Shown here: positions 1 through 11,830 of the stretch, piece by piece
Numbering within the stretch: position 1 is the stretch's first letter
How the letters are laid out: the number at the start of each line of letters is the position of its first letter
NCBI GenBank assembly: GCA_017311185.1
Contig: JAESUZ010003105.1
Span: 496,001 to 560,000 of the forward strand
Source: Proteles cristata cristata
Lineage: Eukaryota; Chordata; Mammalia; Carnivora; Hyaenidae
Direction: 5' to 3'
DNA: 64,000 nucleotides
The notes under the pieces: generated by a model
Databases searched by the model: none
What the model saw: only the letters and a program-made list of their open reading frames with translations
Told to the model about the DNA's origin: nothing
Position numbers and translations under genes: made by a program

Positions 1-440
1 GACTTGGAAGTCCTTTGTATCAAGTTTGTTGGCCTAATGTTTTTGAGGTTCATTCATGTTGTAGCCTGCGCCTGTACTTAGTTCCTTTAATTGCTAAATA
101 ATATTCCATTGTATGGCTGTACTGCATTTTGTTTATTCACTCGATGGGCATTTGGATTCATATTTTTTGGTCATTATGCATAATGATGCTATGAACATTC
201 ACATATGTATCTTTATGTGGACGTATGCTTTCTTAGGTAGATTCTTAGGAGTATAATTGTTGGTTGGGTTGGAAAATTTCTGTTTACCTTTCTAAAAACT
301 TGCCAAACTCTTTCAGAGTGGCTGTACTATTTAAAAATATTCCTACCACAATGCATAAGGGTGCAGTTTCTTCACATCCTTGTGAATCCTTGTCCTTTTT
401 TTTTTTATTATAGTCATTCTAGTGGGTATGTATTTTAAGT
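1..440 (-). mobile_element. old L1 LINE fragment
   Basis: Read on the minus strand this matches the C-terminal end of L1 ORF2 and the start of its 3' UTR. The plus text has the familiar reversed phrases 'aatattccattgtatggctg', 'gatgggcatttgga' and 'atgatgctatgaacatt'. It is interrupted by many stops and indels and encodes nothing. The fragment runs off the left edge of the window. Confidence 0.75.
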
Positions 441-924
441 GTGTAAATTATAGCTAGCATCCTAACTTGTGTCCATTGATTGGGTATGTAATTTGGGTGA
501 GTGTAAGGTGGCTTAAGGGATCACTGTAAAATTACTATACACATATACTTGAAGATAGTTGAAGATAGTATTTTCTGTAGCCACAGAGGAAAGTTATTAC
601 AGCCTTATTATAGGTGGGAGTTCTGGTCCCTCAGAACTCTTCTGAGGAGATGAAATGCATTGGTGAGTAGGGCTGATGGCTGGTGCTTGGTGCTGTTTTT
701 TGTGTGTCATGGGTTGATAAAGCTACCTAGTTAATCTGTGACTTGGTGGTAATTAAAACATTGTAGAAACATTCTACTGCACAGATGTGTTACAATCCCT
801 TTAAGTTCCCCAGAGCTCTTTTGCTTTAACTGGGAATTTCTTAAATTTGTAAACATTTAGTCGGTATCATTTAGCTGCTGCCAGCTACTTGTGCTCCTCT
901 TCTACATAATGGACATTGGAGTAG
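441..924. other. unassigned non-coding sequence
   Basis: No open frame, RNA gene or repeat that I recognise. It ends at a T-run near 929-944 that may be the A-tail of the next element read in reverse. Confidence 0.5.
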
Positions 925-1425
925 TGCTTTTTTTTTTTTTTTTAATAGAAAATTTCAGACATACACAAAAGTGGAATAATTAACTACTTCAACATGATCA
1001 GTTTATGGCCTATCTTTATCTAAATGCCACCCATCCTTTGCAACCCTGACATATTTTGAAGCAAGTCCCACATAGCAAATAATTGTATCACAGTATTTAT
1101 GTGTAAAAGATAAGGACACTTAAATATAAGCACAGTACCATTACCACACCTAAATGTTAACAAGTTCTTAGTAATTAGCCAGTCAGTGTTTAAATTCTCA
1201 TAATTTTTTTTCCCAGTTCAAGTCAGAATTCAAATAAGGTCCATACATTGCATTTATCTCTAAATCTTTTCACCATGTGGGTCCTCAAATACATCCCCAT
1301 AGATAGCATTCCCCCTTGGCTTGGAATACATTTGTTTGAAAAAGCAGTGGTTGCTTTAAATTTTTCAATATCTATGCAATTTATATTTAAGGTGACATTT
1401 GATGTGCTTAAAGAATGTATTCTAT
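925..1425 (-). mobile_element. old L1 3' UTR-like fragment
   Basis: The block starts with a T-run and continues 'aatagaaaatttcagacat', 'ttttgaagcaagtcccaca', 'taccattaccacacctaaa' and 'aaggtccatacattgcattt'. I know this text from L1M-type 3' UTRs, here reversed. The short frame at 1248-1430 lies inside and is not a gene. Confidence 0.6.
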
Positions 1426-1555
1426 CTTGAAAATATTTTGGAAGTTAATGAAGTGTGGCGTAAAAAGCTATAGTAACAGATGTTTTCTTAATTTAAAAAA
1501 TACAAATGGACTTGTATTCGAAATATATAAAGAATTCTTAGAATTTAACAATAAA

Positions 1556-1915
1556 ATGACAGCCCGTTTTACAAATGAGTGAAGAATTTGAATAGACATT
1601 TCTCCCAAAATGATATACAAATGGCCAATATGCATATGAAAAGATGCTCAACATCATTAGTCATTAGGGAAATGCAAAGCAAAACCACAATGACCTATTT
1701 ACAGCCACTCGGATTGTTTCAATCAAGAAGAGAGACAGCAAGTGTTGAAGATGTGAACAAATTGGAACCCTTGTATGTTGGTGGGAATGTAAAACATTGC
1801 AACCAGTTTGGAACACAGTTTGGCTGTTACTCAACAAGTTAAACATAAGTTAGCATATGACCCAGCAGTTCCATTCCCTAAGAATGTAAGAGAATTGAAA
1901 GTGTGTATTCACTCT
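1556..1915 (+). mobile_element. L1 ORF2 C-terminal fragment, plus strand
   Basis: The frame at 1579-1842 contains [18 protein letters not shown] and HLQ-like remnants of the L1 ORF2 C-terminal region. Further on the text runs into 'gtatgttggtgggaatgtaa' and 'catatgacccagcagttcca', also from the ORF2 3' end. It is frameshifted and dead. Its orientation is opposite to the L1 pieces on both sides. Confidence 0.8.
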
Positions 1916-1924
1916 CCAGCCCCT

Positions 1925-4330
1925 GGAAAACACACTTTTACTTTGTGTTTTGTGAATTTGACTATTTTAGATACTTCATATAAGGGGATCACACTAATTA
2001 TCTTTTTGTCTTTGGCTTATCTCCCTTAACAGAATGTCCTCAAGTGTCATCCACATTGCAGCATGGGATAGAAATTCCTTCCTTTTTAAGAGCAATATTT
2101 CATCGTAGATATATACGTTTTTGTCCATGGACATTTGGATAGTGAATAGTGCTGCTATGAACCTAAGTGTGCACAATTCTCTTTGAGACCCTACTTTTAA
2201 TTCTTTAAGATATATACACATGATTGCTGGGTCATATGGAATGTTTAATTTTTTGAGGACCCCCCATTCTGTTTTTCATAGCAATTGTATCATTTTACAT
2301 TTCTACTGACAATGCATAAGAGTTACAATTTCTCCATATCCTCACCAACACTTTTTTTTAAAATAAACTTGCTATCCTAATGGTATGAGGTGATATCTGT
2401 GGCTGTTTGCATTTCTCTGATAATTAGTGATGTTGAGCATCTTTTCATATATACTTTTTGGCCATTTGTATATCTTTGGATTAATGTCTATTCAAGTTTT
2501 TTGCCCATTTTTGAACTAACTTATTGGATTTCTTGTTGAATTTTAGGAGGTCTTTTGATATTCAAGGCATTAACCATCTGGTCTAACATGTTAAGTCCAA
2601 TGTTCCCTTATTGATATCCTGTCTGGATGATCTATCTTGATGAAAGTGGGGTATATTAAAGTTCCCTACTATTGTACTCCTGTGCATTTCTCTGAGTCTT
2701 TTGCTTTTTTTAAAATTGTTTTTGTGTGTGTGGAATCTTTAGGATTTTCTATGTAAAAGATTGTTCTTTGCAAACTGATCATTTTACTTCTTCCCTTTCA
2801 ATTAGTTGCCTTTTTTCTCATTTTCTTGCCTAATTGCTCTGGCTAGGATTTCCAATGGCATGCTGAATAGAAGTAGCAAGAGTGGGGATTCTTGTTTTCT
2901 TCCTTTTCTTAGAGGAAAAGTTTTCCATCTTTCACCATTGAATATAATATTAGCTGGGAGATTTTCATATGTGGCTTTTATTATGTCAAGATAATTTCCT
3001 TCTATTTTTAGTTTGTTTTAAATCAGGAAAGGGTGTTGCATCTTGTCAACCACTTTTCTGCATCAATCAGCTTGATCATGTGGCTTTGTCCTTCAGTTAA
3101 TGTGGTGTATCAGAAGGGTTGAGTTTCATATGTTGAACTGTCCTTGCATTCCAGGAATAACTCTCACTTGGATGTGGTGTAGAATACCTTAATGTGCTGT
3201 TGAATTTGGTTTGCTAGTTTTTTGTTGAGAACTTTTGTATCAATATTCTTCAGGGATATTGGTCTGTAGTTTTCTTGTAGTGTTTTCTTATCTGGTCTTA
3301 GTATAGGTATTGTTGGCCTCACAAAATAAGTTTGGAAGCATTCCCTTTTCTTCAATTTTGGGAAGAGTTTGGGGAGGATTAGTATTTAAATATTTCATAG
3401 AATTCTCCAGTGAAGTCATCTGGTCATCTGGCTTTTCTTTGTTAGGAAGTTTTTTGGTTTTTGTTTTTGTTTGTTTCTTTGTTCTTTGTTTTTTTTTACA
3501 GATTCAATTTTCTAACTAGTTATTGGTCTGCTCAGTTTTTCTATATCTTAGGATTCAATTTGAGTAGGTTGTGTGCCCATTTTTATATTGAGTTACTTGT
3601 TATGTTTTTAACTTGTGTTATCTATATTCTACATAGTAAATCTTTACCAACTACACTATAAATTTTCTCTATTCTGTGGATTGTCTTTTCACTTTCTTGA
3701 TATAGTGCCTTGTGACACTAAAGTTTAATAAAGTCCAATTTATTTTTTCTTTGGTTGCTTATACTTTAGATATCAAATCTAAGAAACCATTGCTAATCTA
3801 ATGTAAAAAAAATTACACTTAATGTTTTCTTTTAAGAGTTTTATGGTTTGAGCTCTTTATGTCTGTGACCTATTTTGAGTTAATTTTTATACATTGCATG
3901 AAGTAGGAAGCAAATTAATTCTTTTGCCTGTGAATCCGGCTGTCCCCTTACCACTTGTTGAAAAGACTATTCTTTTCCCCACTGAATAGCCTTGGCACTC
4001 TTGTTGAAAACCAATTGCCCAGAGATGTATGGGTGTATTTCTGAATTCTTAATTCAGTCTATATGTCCTTTCTTATGTCAGAACCACATAGTCTTGATTG
4101 CTGTAACTTTGTTGGTAAGTTTTAAAATTAGGGATGTAACTCCTCTAACTTGTTTTTCAAATAACTTTTGGCTATTTTGGGTCCCTTGCATTTCCATACA
4201 AATATTAGCATTGGCTTGTCAATTTCTACAAGAAAATGCAGCTGGGATTTTGACGGTTGTATAGATCAGTTTTGGAATATAAGTTTTGCATCACTATCTC
4301 ATGTATTCATATGTGTCCACTGCCTTTAAG
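1925..4330 (-). mobile_element. composite of old L1 ORF2 fragments, minus strand
   Basis: At least two minus-strand L1 pieces lie here. 1925-2540 is the ORF2 C-terminus and 2580-3450 is the reverse-transcriptase part; the minus frame at 3164-3355 reads ENYRPISLKNIDTKVLNKKL, a typical L1 RT motif. 3640-4330 returns to the region downstream of RT, so the order is not that of one insertion. Many stops and indels show great age. The last 160 bases up to the next repeat are unassigned. Confidence 0.8.
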
Positions 4331-4887
4331 TTTTCATCATGGATTGCCTAGGTGCTTGCTGTGGCTTCCTATATACCGTTAGTCTGTTTTTCTTCCAATC
4401 ATTTTTCCTTGCTGTTATCAGGATGATTTATCTAAAAGGCTTAATTAATATCCTTTGGGAACTCCTCAGAGCTTTCAGAATTCATTCAAATAAATGTCTT
4501 TAATCCCTTAATGTGTCAGGCATTATCCCAGGAATATAGCAATGAACAAAAGAAAAATAAATGTTCTCATGGAGCTCAAGTGTGGGGAAATGTAAAAAGT
4601 AAAATATATATTGTGATATGTAGTGAGAAGTACCATGGTGGGGGGGAAAGCAGGAAAGGGAACGGGAATGTACAATTTTAAAAAGGATAATCAAAGAGGG
4701 GTTCGTTGAGATAGCCGAATACCTAAAGAAGTAATAGGCTATTCATACATCTGATGAAAGCTTGCAGGCATAGCACATAGCAACTATAAAGGCTCTGAGT
4801 TGGCAGCATGTTTGAGGAAAATCAAGGAGGCTGGAGATGAGGGAGTGAGGAGAGTAATAACGAAATGAGACCAAGGATAACAGGTAG

Positions 4888-4999
4888 TGGGGTGCCTGGC
4901 TGGCTCAGCAGGAGAGCATGCAACTCTTGGTCTCAGGGCTGTAAGTTCGAGCCCCATGTTGGGTGTAGAGATTACTTAAAAAATAAAATCTTAAAAAAA
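4888..4999 (+). mobile_element. CAN-SINE, short carnivore-wide type
   Basis: The tRNA-like head 'gggtgcctggctggctcagc' is followed by a B-box region 'gtaagttcgagcccc' and a short tail 'gggtgtagagattacttaaaaaataaaatc', without the CT-rich block of the feliform type. The target duplication aacaggtag is at 4879-4887 and 5000-5008, and the insertion lies inside the old repeat. Confidence 0.88.
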
Positions 5000-5193
5000 A
5001 ACAGGTAGCAAATTGTGTGTGGCCTTGTGGGCCATTGCTACTGCTGTGGCTTTTATAGTGAGATGGGAAGTCATTGCAGTTTGAGCAGAGAAATATCAAG
5101 TCTGTACCTGAGATTTAATAAAAGAGCCTTACCTGCTATGTTGGGGAAAGACTGTATGTGTGTGTGGGAAGGATAAGGTGAACGCAGGAGACC

Positions 5194-5770
5194 AGTTGTG
5201 GTAGGCAGCCTCTAAAACATCTCCAATGATCCCTGCCTTGTGAGATTCACACCCATGTGTAATCCCTTCCACTTGACTGTGGGCTAGACCAAGTGACTTG
5301 CTTCTACTGAATAGAGTATGGCAAAGTGATGGGATATCATTTCTGAGATTGTTATAGTCTCCATTTTACATGTTTTATCTTTCTCTCTCCCTTGCTCACT
5401 CTTGGAAACCAGCTGCCATTTTTGTGACCTGCCTTTAAAAGAGGCCCATGTGGCAAAAAACTGAAGGTGACTTTGGCCATTAGCCAGTGAGGACCTGAGG
5501 CTCTTGGTCCAACAACCAAGAAAACGTGGAAAACTTTATCTTGCCGTTAACTCTCTTAATTAGCTTGGAAGTTGATCATCTGTGTTGAGCCTTCAGATGG
5601 GACTGTGGTTCTGACTAAAAGCTGGACTGCAGACTTGTAAGGGACCTTAAATGTGAAGTACCCACATTGACTATGCACTCAGATTCTGGATCCCCCAAAA
5701 CTGTGAGGGTAATCCTGGTTTTAAAATGCTGACGTTTTGGGATTGTTACACAGCAATAGATCATTTATAA
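5194..5770 (+). mobile_element. solo LTR, MLT1-like (ERVL-MaLR)
   Basis: Begins 'tgtggtaggcagcctctaaa' and continues 'ccctgccttgtgagattcac', 'gaccaagtgacttgcttcta' and 'agtgatgggatatcatttc', and ends with 'ttgttacacagcaatagatc'. This wording is typical of MLT1 LTRs of the MaLR group. No internal region or open frame accompanies it. It is inserted into the old repeat that resumes near 5771. The subfamily is not determined. Confidence 0.7.
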
Positions 5771-6888
5771 GAGGTCAACCAAGAAGTTAATGCAGTTATC
5801 CTATTGAGAGATGATGGTAACTTAGGCCAGGGCAAAAACCATGGGGCTGACAAAAAGTAGTTAAAATCTGGAAGATTTTAAAGGTAGACTTAACTGGGTT
5901 TTCTGAGGAAAGGTATAAGTGAAAGGAGGAGTGATGTCATAGAGGAGGAGATGTTGTCATAGTGTAGTAAGAAAGAGCTCAAAGATTATTCCAAGGTTTT
6001 GCCTGAGAAATTGGAGGGATGGAATTGGTACTAATCAAGATTTAGAAGATATAGGAGAAACAGGTTTTGTAGGAAAAGATCAGGAGCTGAGTTCAGGATA
6101 CGTGTTTATGATGCCTACATGAGCCAGTGAAATTCTGAGTAGGTAGATGAGATCCCCCAAAATGAATATGGACAGAAAAGAAGCTCAAAGACTGAGTCCT
6201 GAGGCACTCTTAATGTTAAAAGGTCAGGTTAGTGGGGGAGGAAATAGCACAGAAAACAGATGAGCGAGCAGTGAGGTAGGAGGAAAAACAGCTAAGTGTT
6301 CTAGGAGCCAAGTAAAGAGATTATTATTTTAAGGAGGAGAGAGTGACGAACTGTCAAAGGCTGCAGATAGCTCGAGAAAAATAGGAATTACAAATTGAAT
6401 ATTGGTTTTAGCAATATGAAAGTCATTGTTGACCTTGAAGAAAAGCTTCACTGGAGTAATGGAAAGAGAATGCTTGATTGGAGTGGGTTCAAGAGAGAAT
6501 TGGAGAAGAGGAGTTGGGATAGTGAGGACAGGCAGCTCTCAAGTATTTTTGCAGCAAAGAGGAATGAAGAAACAGTGTAGTAGCTGGAAGGGGAAGAGTA
6601 GATTTTGTAAAGATGGGAGGAATTACAAAATGGTTGTATGAGACAGATGCAATAGGCAGAAAGATGGATGCTATAGGAGAGGGATTTGCTAGTGAGTTGT
6701 CCCTGAGTAAATAAGATAAAGTTCTTCCCATTTAACTTAACAACTATCACCCTCTGCATCCTACTCTGTGTCTCAGCTCATGTGCAAGCTTTGTGTAGTT
6801 GAGTTTTTGCACCTTGAAAGCTTTTCATGTTCTTTCCTCAGTGTGCATTTTCCACTTTCTGTACCCTTTCCTTTAAATGATTCCTAGT

Positions 6889-7138
6889 GGTTTTATTTTT
6901 TTTTTTAAAGAATTATCCTTTTATTATTATTTTTAAGGTTTTTATTTTATTTTTTGAGAGAGAGACAGAGTGAGCTGGGTAGGGTCAGAGAGAGAGGTAT
7001 GCACAGAATCTGAAGACAGTCTCCAGACTGAGCTAGCTGTCAGCAAAGAGCCCAATGCGGGGCTCGAACCCATGAACCATGAGATCATGACCTGAGCTGA
7101 AGTCAGACGATCAACCGACTGAGTCACCCAGGCACCCC
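6889..7138 (-). mobile_element. CAN-SINE, feliform type
   Basis: Reversed SINE: the T-rich tail is on the left, GA-rich stretch in the middle and 'gggtgcctgggtgactcagt' head on the right (reverse complement). The 15-bp target duplication taaatgattcctagt is perfect at 6874-6888 and 7139-7153. The left part has a secondary A/T-rich extension that makes it longer than average. Confidence 0.93.
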
Positions 7139-7159
7139 TAAATGATTCCTAGTAGTTTA

Positions 7160-7450
7160 AAAATAACAACAGAACAGCTTGAGTGTCATCAGCCTGGAAG
7201 GCTTTGCCTAATGCTTCATTCTGATTTAGATGGTTTTCCTCGGTGCTCCTGTACTCTCTCCTTTTATTCTTTTTATAGCACTTAACTACAGTACATGGAC
7301 ACTACTTGTGTATCTCCAATTCGACCGTAAGAACAATGTTGAAAACATTGGTCCATGGCTTGATAACAAAGACCATGGCTTATTTGACTCTGAATCCTTG
7401 ACCCATATCATAGTGTTTCACACATAGTGAATATACATTAAATCTTTGAA
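7160..7450 (+). mobile_element. L2 LINE 3' fragment
   Basis: Wording such as 'ggaaggctttgcctaatgc', 'atagcacttaactacagta', 'gaccatggcttatttgactc' and the end 'cacatagtgaatatacatta' parallels the L2 3' UTR, which ends in '...cacatagtaggcactcaataaa'. Old and diverged. The frame at 7230-7427 lies within it and is not a gene. Confidence 0.6.
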
Positions 7451-8055
7451 AAAAGAAATTCAAGAATCCTCTAGGTTTCTTCAGTTCTTGTGGTAGATAA
7501 AAGTTCTAACAATGCAAGATTGTTGACTTTAGATTTGAAAATATTGATTAAGGAGAACATATATAATTACTGTTTGTGGATTCTGTATTTGTGAATTTGC
7601 CTACTCACTAAACTCTATTTGTAATCCTCACATCAATGCTTCACCATACCTAGGCAGTCATTTCATGGCCATGTACAGAGTGACAAAAATTTGAGTTGCC
7701 TGTCATGCACATTCCTACTTGAGGTCAAACAAGGTGGTGCTCTGCTTTCATGTTTTAGCTCTCATACCTTATACAAGTGTCCTTTTCTTGATATATATGG
7801 TACCATGTTTTTCATATTTTATGCTTTTTTTGGGGTGGAGGAGGGGTAGTGATTTTGCTGTTTAAAATGGCCACATGTGTCGTGCTGAAGTGCTATCTAG
7901 TGTTCTAAGTGCAAGAGACCATGATGTGCCTTATGGAGACCATGCATTAGCTAAGCTTCATTCAGGCATGAGTTATAAATTCTGTTGTGAGTTCATTCAG
8001 GCATGAGCTATAAATTGTGACTTAATGAATCAATGATATATATTAAAAATTGAGG
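7451..8055. other. unassigned sequence with a small tandem duplication
   Basis: No gene or recognised repeat apart from two copies of ttcattcaggcatgag at 7957 and 7992 (period 35 bases, one change in the following bases). Confidence 0.5.
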
Positions 8056-8150
8056 AACATGGCTGACTCAATTGGTAGCGCATGCAACTCTTGATCTCCA
8101 GATCATGACTTCAAGTGGGTGTAGAGCTTACATTAAAAAAAAAACCCAAC
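8056..8150 (+). mobile_element. CAN-SINE, short carnivore-wide type, degraded
   Basis: Degraded tRNA-like head 'catggctgactcaattggta', 'gcgcatgcaactcttgatct', B-box remnant and 'gggtgtagagcttacattaa' followed by an A-run. This is the same short type as at 4888. Confidence 0.7.
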
Positions 8151-8262
8151 AACATATACACACACTATATATAAGTACTTTATATATCTATTTATATAGA
8201 TATAGATGTACTTTATATATGTTATATAATATACATATTATATATACATATATATGTGTGTT
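8151..8262. repeat. AT-rich simple repeat
   Basis: Imperfect runs of TATA, TATATG and ACACAC follow directly on the A-tail of the SINE, from which the array probably grew. Confidence 0.8.
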
Positions 8263-8874
8263 TTTAGAGAGAAAAACACACAAAGCAAGGTTATGTATTG
8301 ATTGGTAGATGAAAATGTGATCAGAGACTTATAGGAACATAACCCTGAATGGTTCAGTATTTGCAGGACCTTTATAACTACTATGAATGAGAATTGACTA
8401 CAGTTTGGCCTCATTTTGAAGTTGCTAGTGAGATTCTTCCCACTGCTTTCTACAGATAGGAAGTAGGTGAATTTAGATAGTCATTTGTAAAGTAAACCTA
8501 ATCAAAATGACTTTTTGTTCATAACTTTCCATTTTGAAAATACGGTCTGAAGGAGAAAGGTAGTACAGTTATTCCAAGGAGACCTATCATCCTGGAGATA
8601 GGTTGGGTAGCCAAGAAGTTCTTTTACTATAGGTATGTCAGACATTAGTGCCTAAGATGTTCCCAAGACTGTAAAGTGGCCCATAGATTGTGGTCATCTT
8701 TGGCTTCTCAGACAGACTCTAGAAATCTGGAGTCATTACATGCTTGATAGATGAATTGGTAACTATTTTCTCATAAAAAGAATTAGTATTAGTGCTGAGA
8801 TTTTGAAAAACATTCCAGGTGTTAAAAATGTAGCTTTTTTTTTTGGTGCTGTAGCCTTCCTCTTTTGGGTTTTG

Positions 8875-8990
8875 CCTCCATTTTTTGAGCACTCCCTAAG
8901 CTTTCTATTGTGCCATGAACTTTATTGACACTTTACTGTCCAATCTTCACAACACTATGAAATGCAGGTGTTAATTCCAAAGACTTAAAC
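8875..8990 (+). mobile_element. MIR SINE fragment
   Basis: The text 'ttgagcactccctaagctt', 'gccatgaactttattgacac' and 'caatcttcacaacactatga' follows the MIR core order (…gagcactt…, …tctaatcctcacaacaaccctatga…). The rest of 8263-9070 and 9318-9949 is unassigned and shows no gene. Confidence 0.6.
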
Positions 8991-9085
8991 ATTGTTCCAG
9001 TTTTCCTGTTTGTAGAACCTGATTTCTACCTTTACAATCAACCCTTGAATGAGAAGTCTTAAAAATATTGAAAGAACTAGAATTC

Positions 9086-9317
9086 AGGGCATCTGGGTGG
9101 CTCAGTCAGTTAAGCGTCCGACTTCGGCTCAGGTCATGATCTTGCAGTTTGTGGGTTCGAGCCCTGTGTTGGGCTCTGTGCTGACAGCTAGCTCAGAGCC
9201 TGGAGTCTGTCTTTGGATTCTGTGCCTCCCTCTCTCTCTAACCCTCCCCTGCTTGCTTTGTCTCTCTCTGAGTCTCAAAAATAAATAAAAAACATAAAAT
9301 TTTTTTAAATGTTAAAA
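9086..9317 (+). mobile_element. CAN-SINE, feliform type
   Basis: Head 'gggcatctgggtggctcagt', B box 'gggttcgagcc', 'gctgacagctagctcagagc', CT-rich block, A-rich tail. The 15-bp target duplication aaagaactagaattc is perfect at 9071-9085 and 9318-9332. The frame at 9049-9288 is only the SINE read through. Confidence 0.95.
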
Positions 9318-9949
9318 AAAGAACTAGAATTCCACTGCAAAACAGTTATTTCATATTGCATTTTATGTATCATTTTAATTTTTGAATTATTAAATCCTTA
9401 GTAATTTTTATTTTAAAGCAGGATTATTGGAAAGGATTGGATGGATTTTACTTCTTATCATTGGGATTTTTGTGAATTCAACATAGAACACACTGCTTTT
9501 GAAATGTAGAATAGAGACATTATAGGATGATTTCAACTATGTCCCATAAGCAGCTGTACAGGTGGTTATATGAATAGGCAGTTTTTTAATGTGCACATCT
9601 CGATATTAGCTTAGTGGCAGTGTTGAAACTGAAAATGTGGTTGTCTTTCCACGGTTACATTCTGGCAAGTGTCAGAAACACAGATATGGCCTTGATTCCA
9701 CTACTGATCATTGTGAACTTAAGGGTAAGTGTGTTTCAATTCAATCTGCTTTTACATCTGTCAAATGAGCCTTCCTTCTATATCAACAGTCTCTGATTCC
9801 ATAATGCCTTCATGTGAGACGTAGGCAACAAACTCTCCAATCTGTTGGATTGTTCTCTGGTGGAAAAGATGTTGAATAACCAGAAGTATTAAATAAAACC
9901 TAGCTCCACATACACTGTGGCAAAGTTCATCAAAATCTGTTCTTCCTAC

Positions 9950-10345
9950 TTCCATAGTTCCTTATATGTGGCCCATGGTTACCTGTCTGGGGAACATTGC
10001 TTGGTTCCTGCCTATTATTAGGTACAGATATATAACTAAGTTCTTACCAATAGAATGATCAGATTCAATGTGTCTTAGTTCTGGATAAGTGCCTTAAACA
10101 TCATTATTTTTCCACATTTTCTCTTCCTGTCAATTAGAACGCATGTCAACTCAACTTCAGCCATGCAGGTGGTGGTAATGTCCCAGGAGGGCAGGTCAAC
10201 AGGATGAAAAATGTGGATCCCTGAATGACTTCATGAACCGGGGCTGGCTGCTGACTGGACGTCCCCACAGACTGTAATCACAGAATGTTATATATCTCCT
10301 CTTTAAGCCTCTTTATTGTTGGTGGATGCCTGCTGCAGGGCCCTT
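9950..10345 (+). mobile_element. possible MaLR-type LTR remnant
   Basis: 'taagttcttaccaatagaatg', 'tgactggacgtccccac' and 'cctctttattgttggtgg' are in the order found in MLT1-like LTRs. Heavily diverged, so the call is tentative; otherwise the block is unassigned. 10346-10554 shows no gene. Confidence 0.35.
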
Positions 10346-10897
10346 ATATAACTACTATCTGCACTGAATGTGAAAGACATTTTCCTAAAGGAAACAAAAA
10401 TTTTGAATTGGACACTCAGATGCTTTTCATTTCTAGATTTATTAGCAAATCTGTAACTTGCTTACAGACACAAAGAAAAGAATGTTTAGTTCACTTGCTC
10501 ATATTCAGTGTATTTGAGTTTTTTAGCTTATTTTTAATGTAACCACCTAGTCCTACTTCTAGAGATTCTGAATTGTTCAGCAGAGTTGAAGCTCCAAAAG
10601 AAAAAGAGCCAGCCACATGAAGACCTAGAAAGAAGAACATTCCGTGCAGAGAGAACAGGACTGCAAAATCCCTGAGAGATGAATGGATTTGGTAAGTTTG
10701 AGGAACAGAAGGGAAGGCAGTAATGTGGCTGCTCAGCGGGTAAGATGAGAACGAATTGGGCAGGCAGGATACAAATTACATATTACCATTTTATGAGCCA
10801 GCACAAGGAGTCTGAATTTCAGTCTATCGGGATGTCTTCTGAGATTTTCAAACAAGGAAGAAAAGTATTTGAGTTTTGCTTTTAAAATATGACTCTA

Positions 10898-10988
10898 GGG
10901 TCACCTGACTGGCTCCCCTACAGTGTGTGACTCTTGATCTCAGGGTCATGAATTCAAGCCCCACGTTGGACAAAGAGCCTATAAAAGA
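10898..10988 (+). mobile_element. CAN-SINE, short type, old
   Basis: 'gggtcacctgactggctcc', 'tgtgactcttgatctcaggg', 'catgaattcaagccccacg' and a degraded tail. A short gactct flank repeat (10891-10896, and again just after the tail) may be the target duplication. Confidence 0.75.
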
Positions 10989-11146
10989 GGACTCTTACCT
11001 GTGTGGAGAATGGTTCCCAGGTTGCTAAGAGATTGGTGTCTAGACTAGAGGTGATGCTGGTTCGGACTGGTGTGACAATGATAGAAGAGAGGAGGGCAGA
11101 TTAGGGATGTATTTTGAAGGTGTGATCAGAGAGTTTAATGATGGAT

Positions 11147-11190
11147 GACTATATGTCAGGGGAGAGAAGACTATATGTCAGGGGAGAGAA
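11147..11190. repeat. 22-bp tandem duplication
   Basis: The unit begins gactatatgtcaggggagag and ends aa; it occurs twice without change, at 11147-11168 and 11169-11190. It lies inside the old repeat. Perfect identity implies a recent slip event. Confidence 0.95.
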
Positions 11191-11205
11191 GGAAAGACAT
11201 TTTTA

Positions 11206-11413
11206 AGTGGTGTTATTTTTTAAATTTTAGTTTATTTTGAGAGAACACCCACAGGTGATGGACAGAGAGAGAGGGAGAGAGAGAATCCTAAGCAGGCTCC
11301 ATGCTATCAGCACAGAGCCTGAAGTGGGGCTTGAACTCATGAACCATAAGATCATGACCTGAACTGAAATCAAGAGTTGGATGCTTAACTGACTGACTCA
11401 CTGTGCTCCAGGG
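11206..11413 (-). mobile_element. CAN-SINE, feliform type, old
   Basis: Reversed: T-rich tail, 'ggacagagagagagggagag', 'ggctccatgctatcagcaca', then a degraded head 'ctgactgactcactgtgctc'. More diverged than its neighbours, so an older insertion. Confidence 0.85.
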
Positions 11414-11730
11414 AAAAAAAATTTAATTGGAACATTTGTGTGGATGATGTCATTAACTCTAATGGGAGAAAACTAGATTAGAAATGGGGGGAAAAATCAA
11501 GAATTCTGTAGGGTTAGACATGAATGTTTCTTATTCTCCCAAAACAAGTCAAAATAAGTAATGTCCTAAAGTATAGCCAGATTTTTTAAATGTTTCTTGT
11601 GTGGATTCTGTGAGCACCTTTGGGCAGGACGATTCTGCATTGGATCTGAGTGATACACATTTCACCTCAGGAAGTGAGTTATCAGTAGATTCTTCCCTCC
11701 CCAGTGTGACAATCCAGAATGCACACATTT

Positions 11731-11825
11731 TACTTTTTTAAGCAAGCTCTATGTCCACCATGGAGCCTGAACTTGCAACACTAAGATCAAGAATTGCACG
11801 CTCTACTTACTGAGCTGGCAAGGCA
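11731..11825 (-). mobile_element. CAN-SINE, short type, reversed
   Basis: 'aagcaagctctatgtccacc', 'atggagcctgaacttgcaac' and 'gatcaagaattgcacgctct' are the reverse of the short SINE type. The head end 'gagctggcaaggcacac' served as the target for later SINE insertion. Confidence 0.75.
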
Positions 11826-11830
11826 CACAT

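Larger units (their letters stand above)
4495..6735 (+). mobile_element. old interspersed repeat, family not named
   Basis: The text has the mid-repeat phrases 'gtggccttgtgggccattg', 'agatgggaagtcattgcagt' and 'attattccaaggttttgcc'. I recognise these as a mammal-wide middle-repetitive sequence but cannot name the family. It is split by the SINE at 4888-4999 and the LTR at 5194-5770; repeat text resumes after each with 'aatgcagttatcctattgagagatgatgg'-like wording. Purine-rich, with no credible protein. A related copy is at 10555-11545. Confidence 0.55.
10555..11545 (+). mobile_element. second copy of the unnamed old repeat
   Basis: 'agaagaacattccgtgcaga', 'gactgcaaaatccctgagag', 'aagtttgaggaacagaaggg' and 'gtattttgaaggtgtgatca' are the same type of wording as the copy at 4495-6735. 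Interrupted by SINEs at 10898-10988 and 11206-11413 and by a 22-bp tandem duplication. No coding capacity. Confidence 0.5.
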
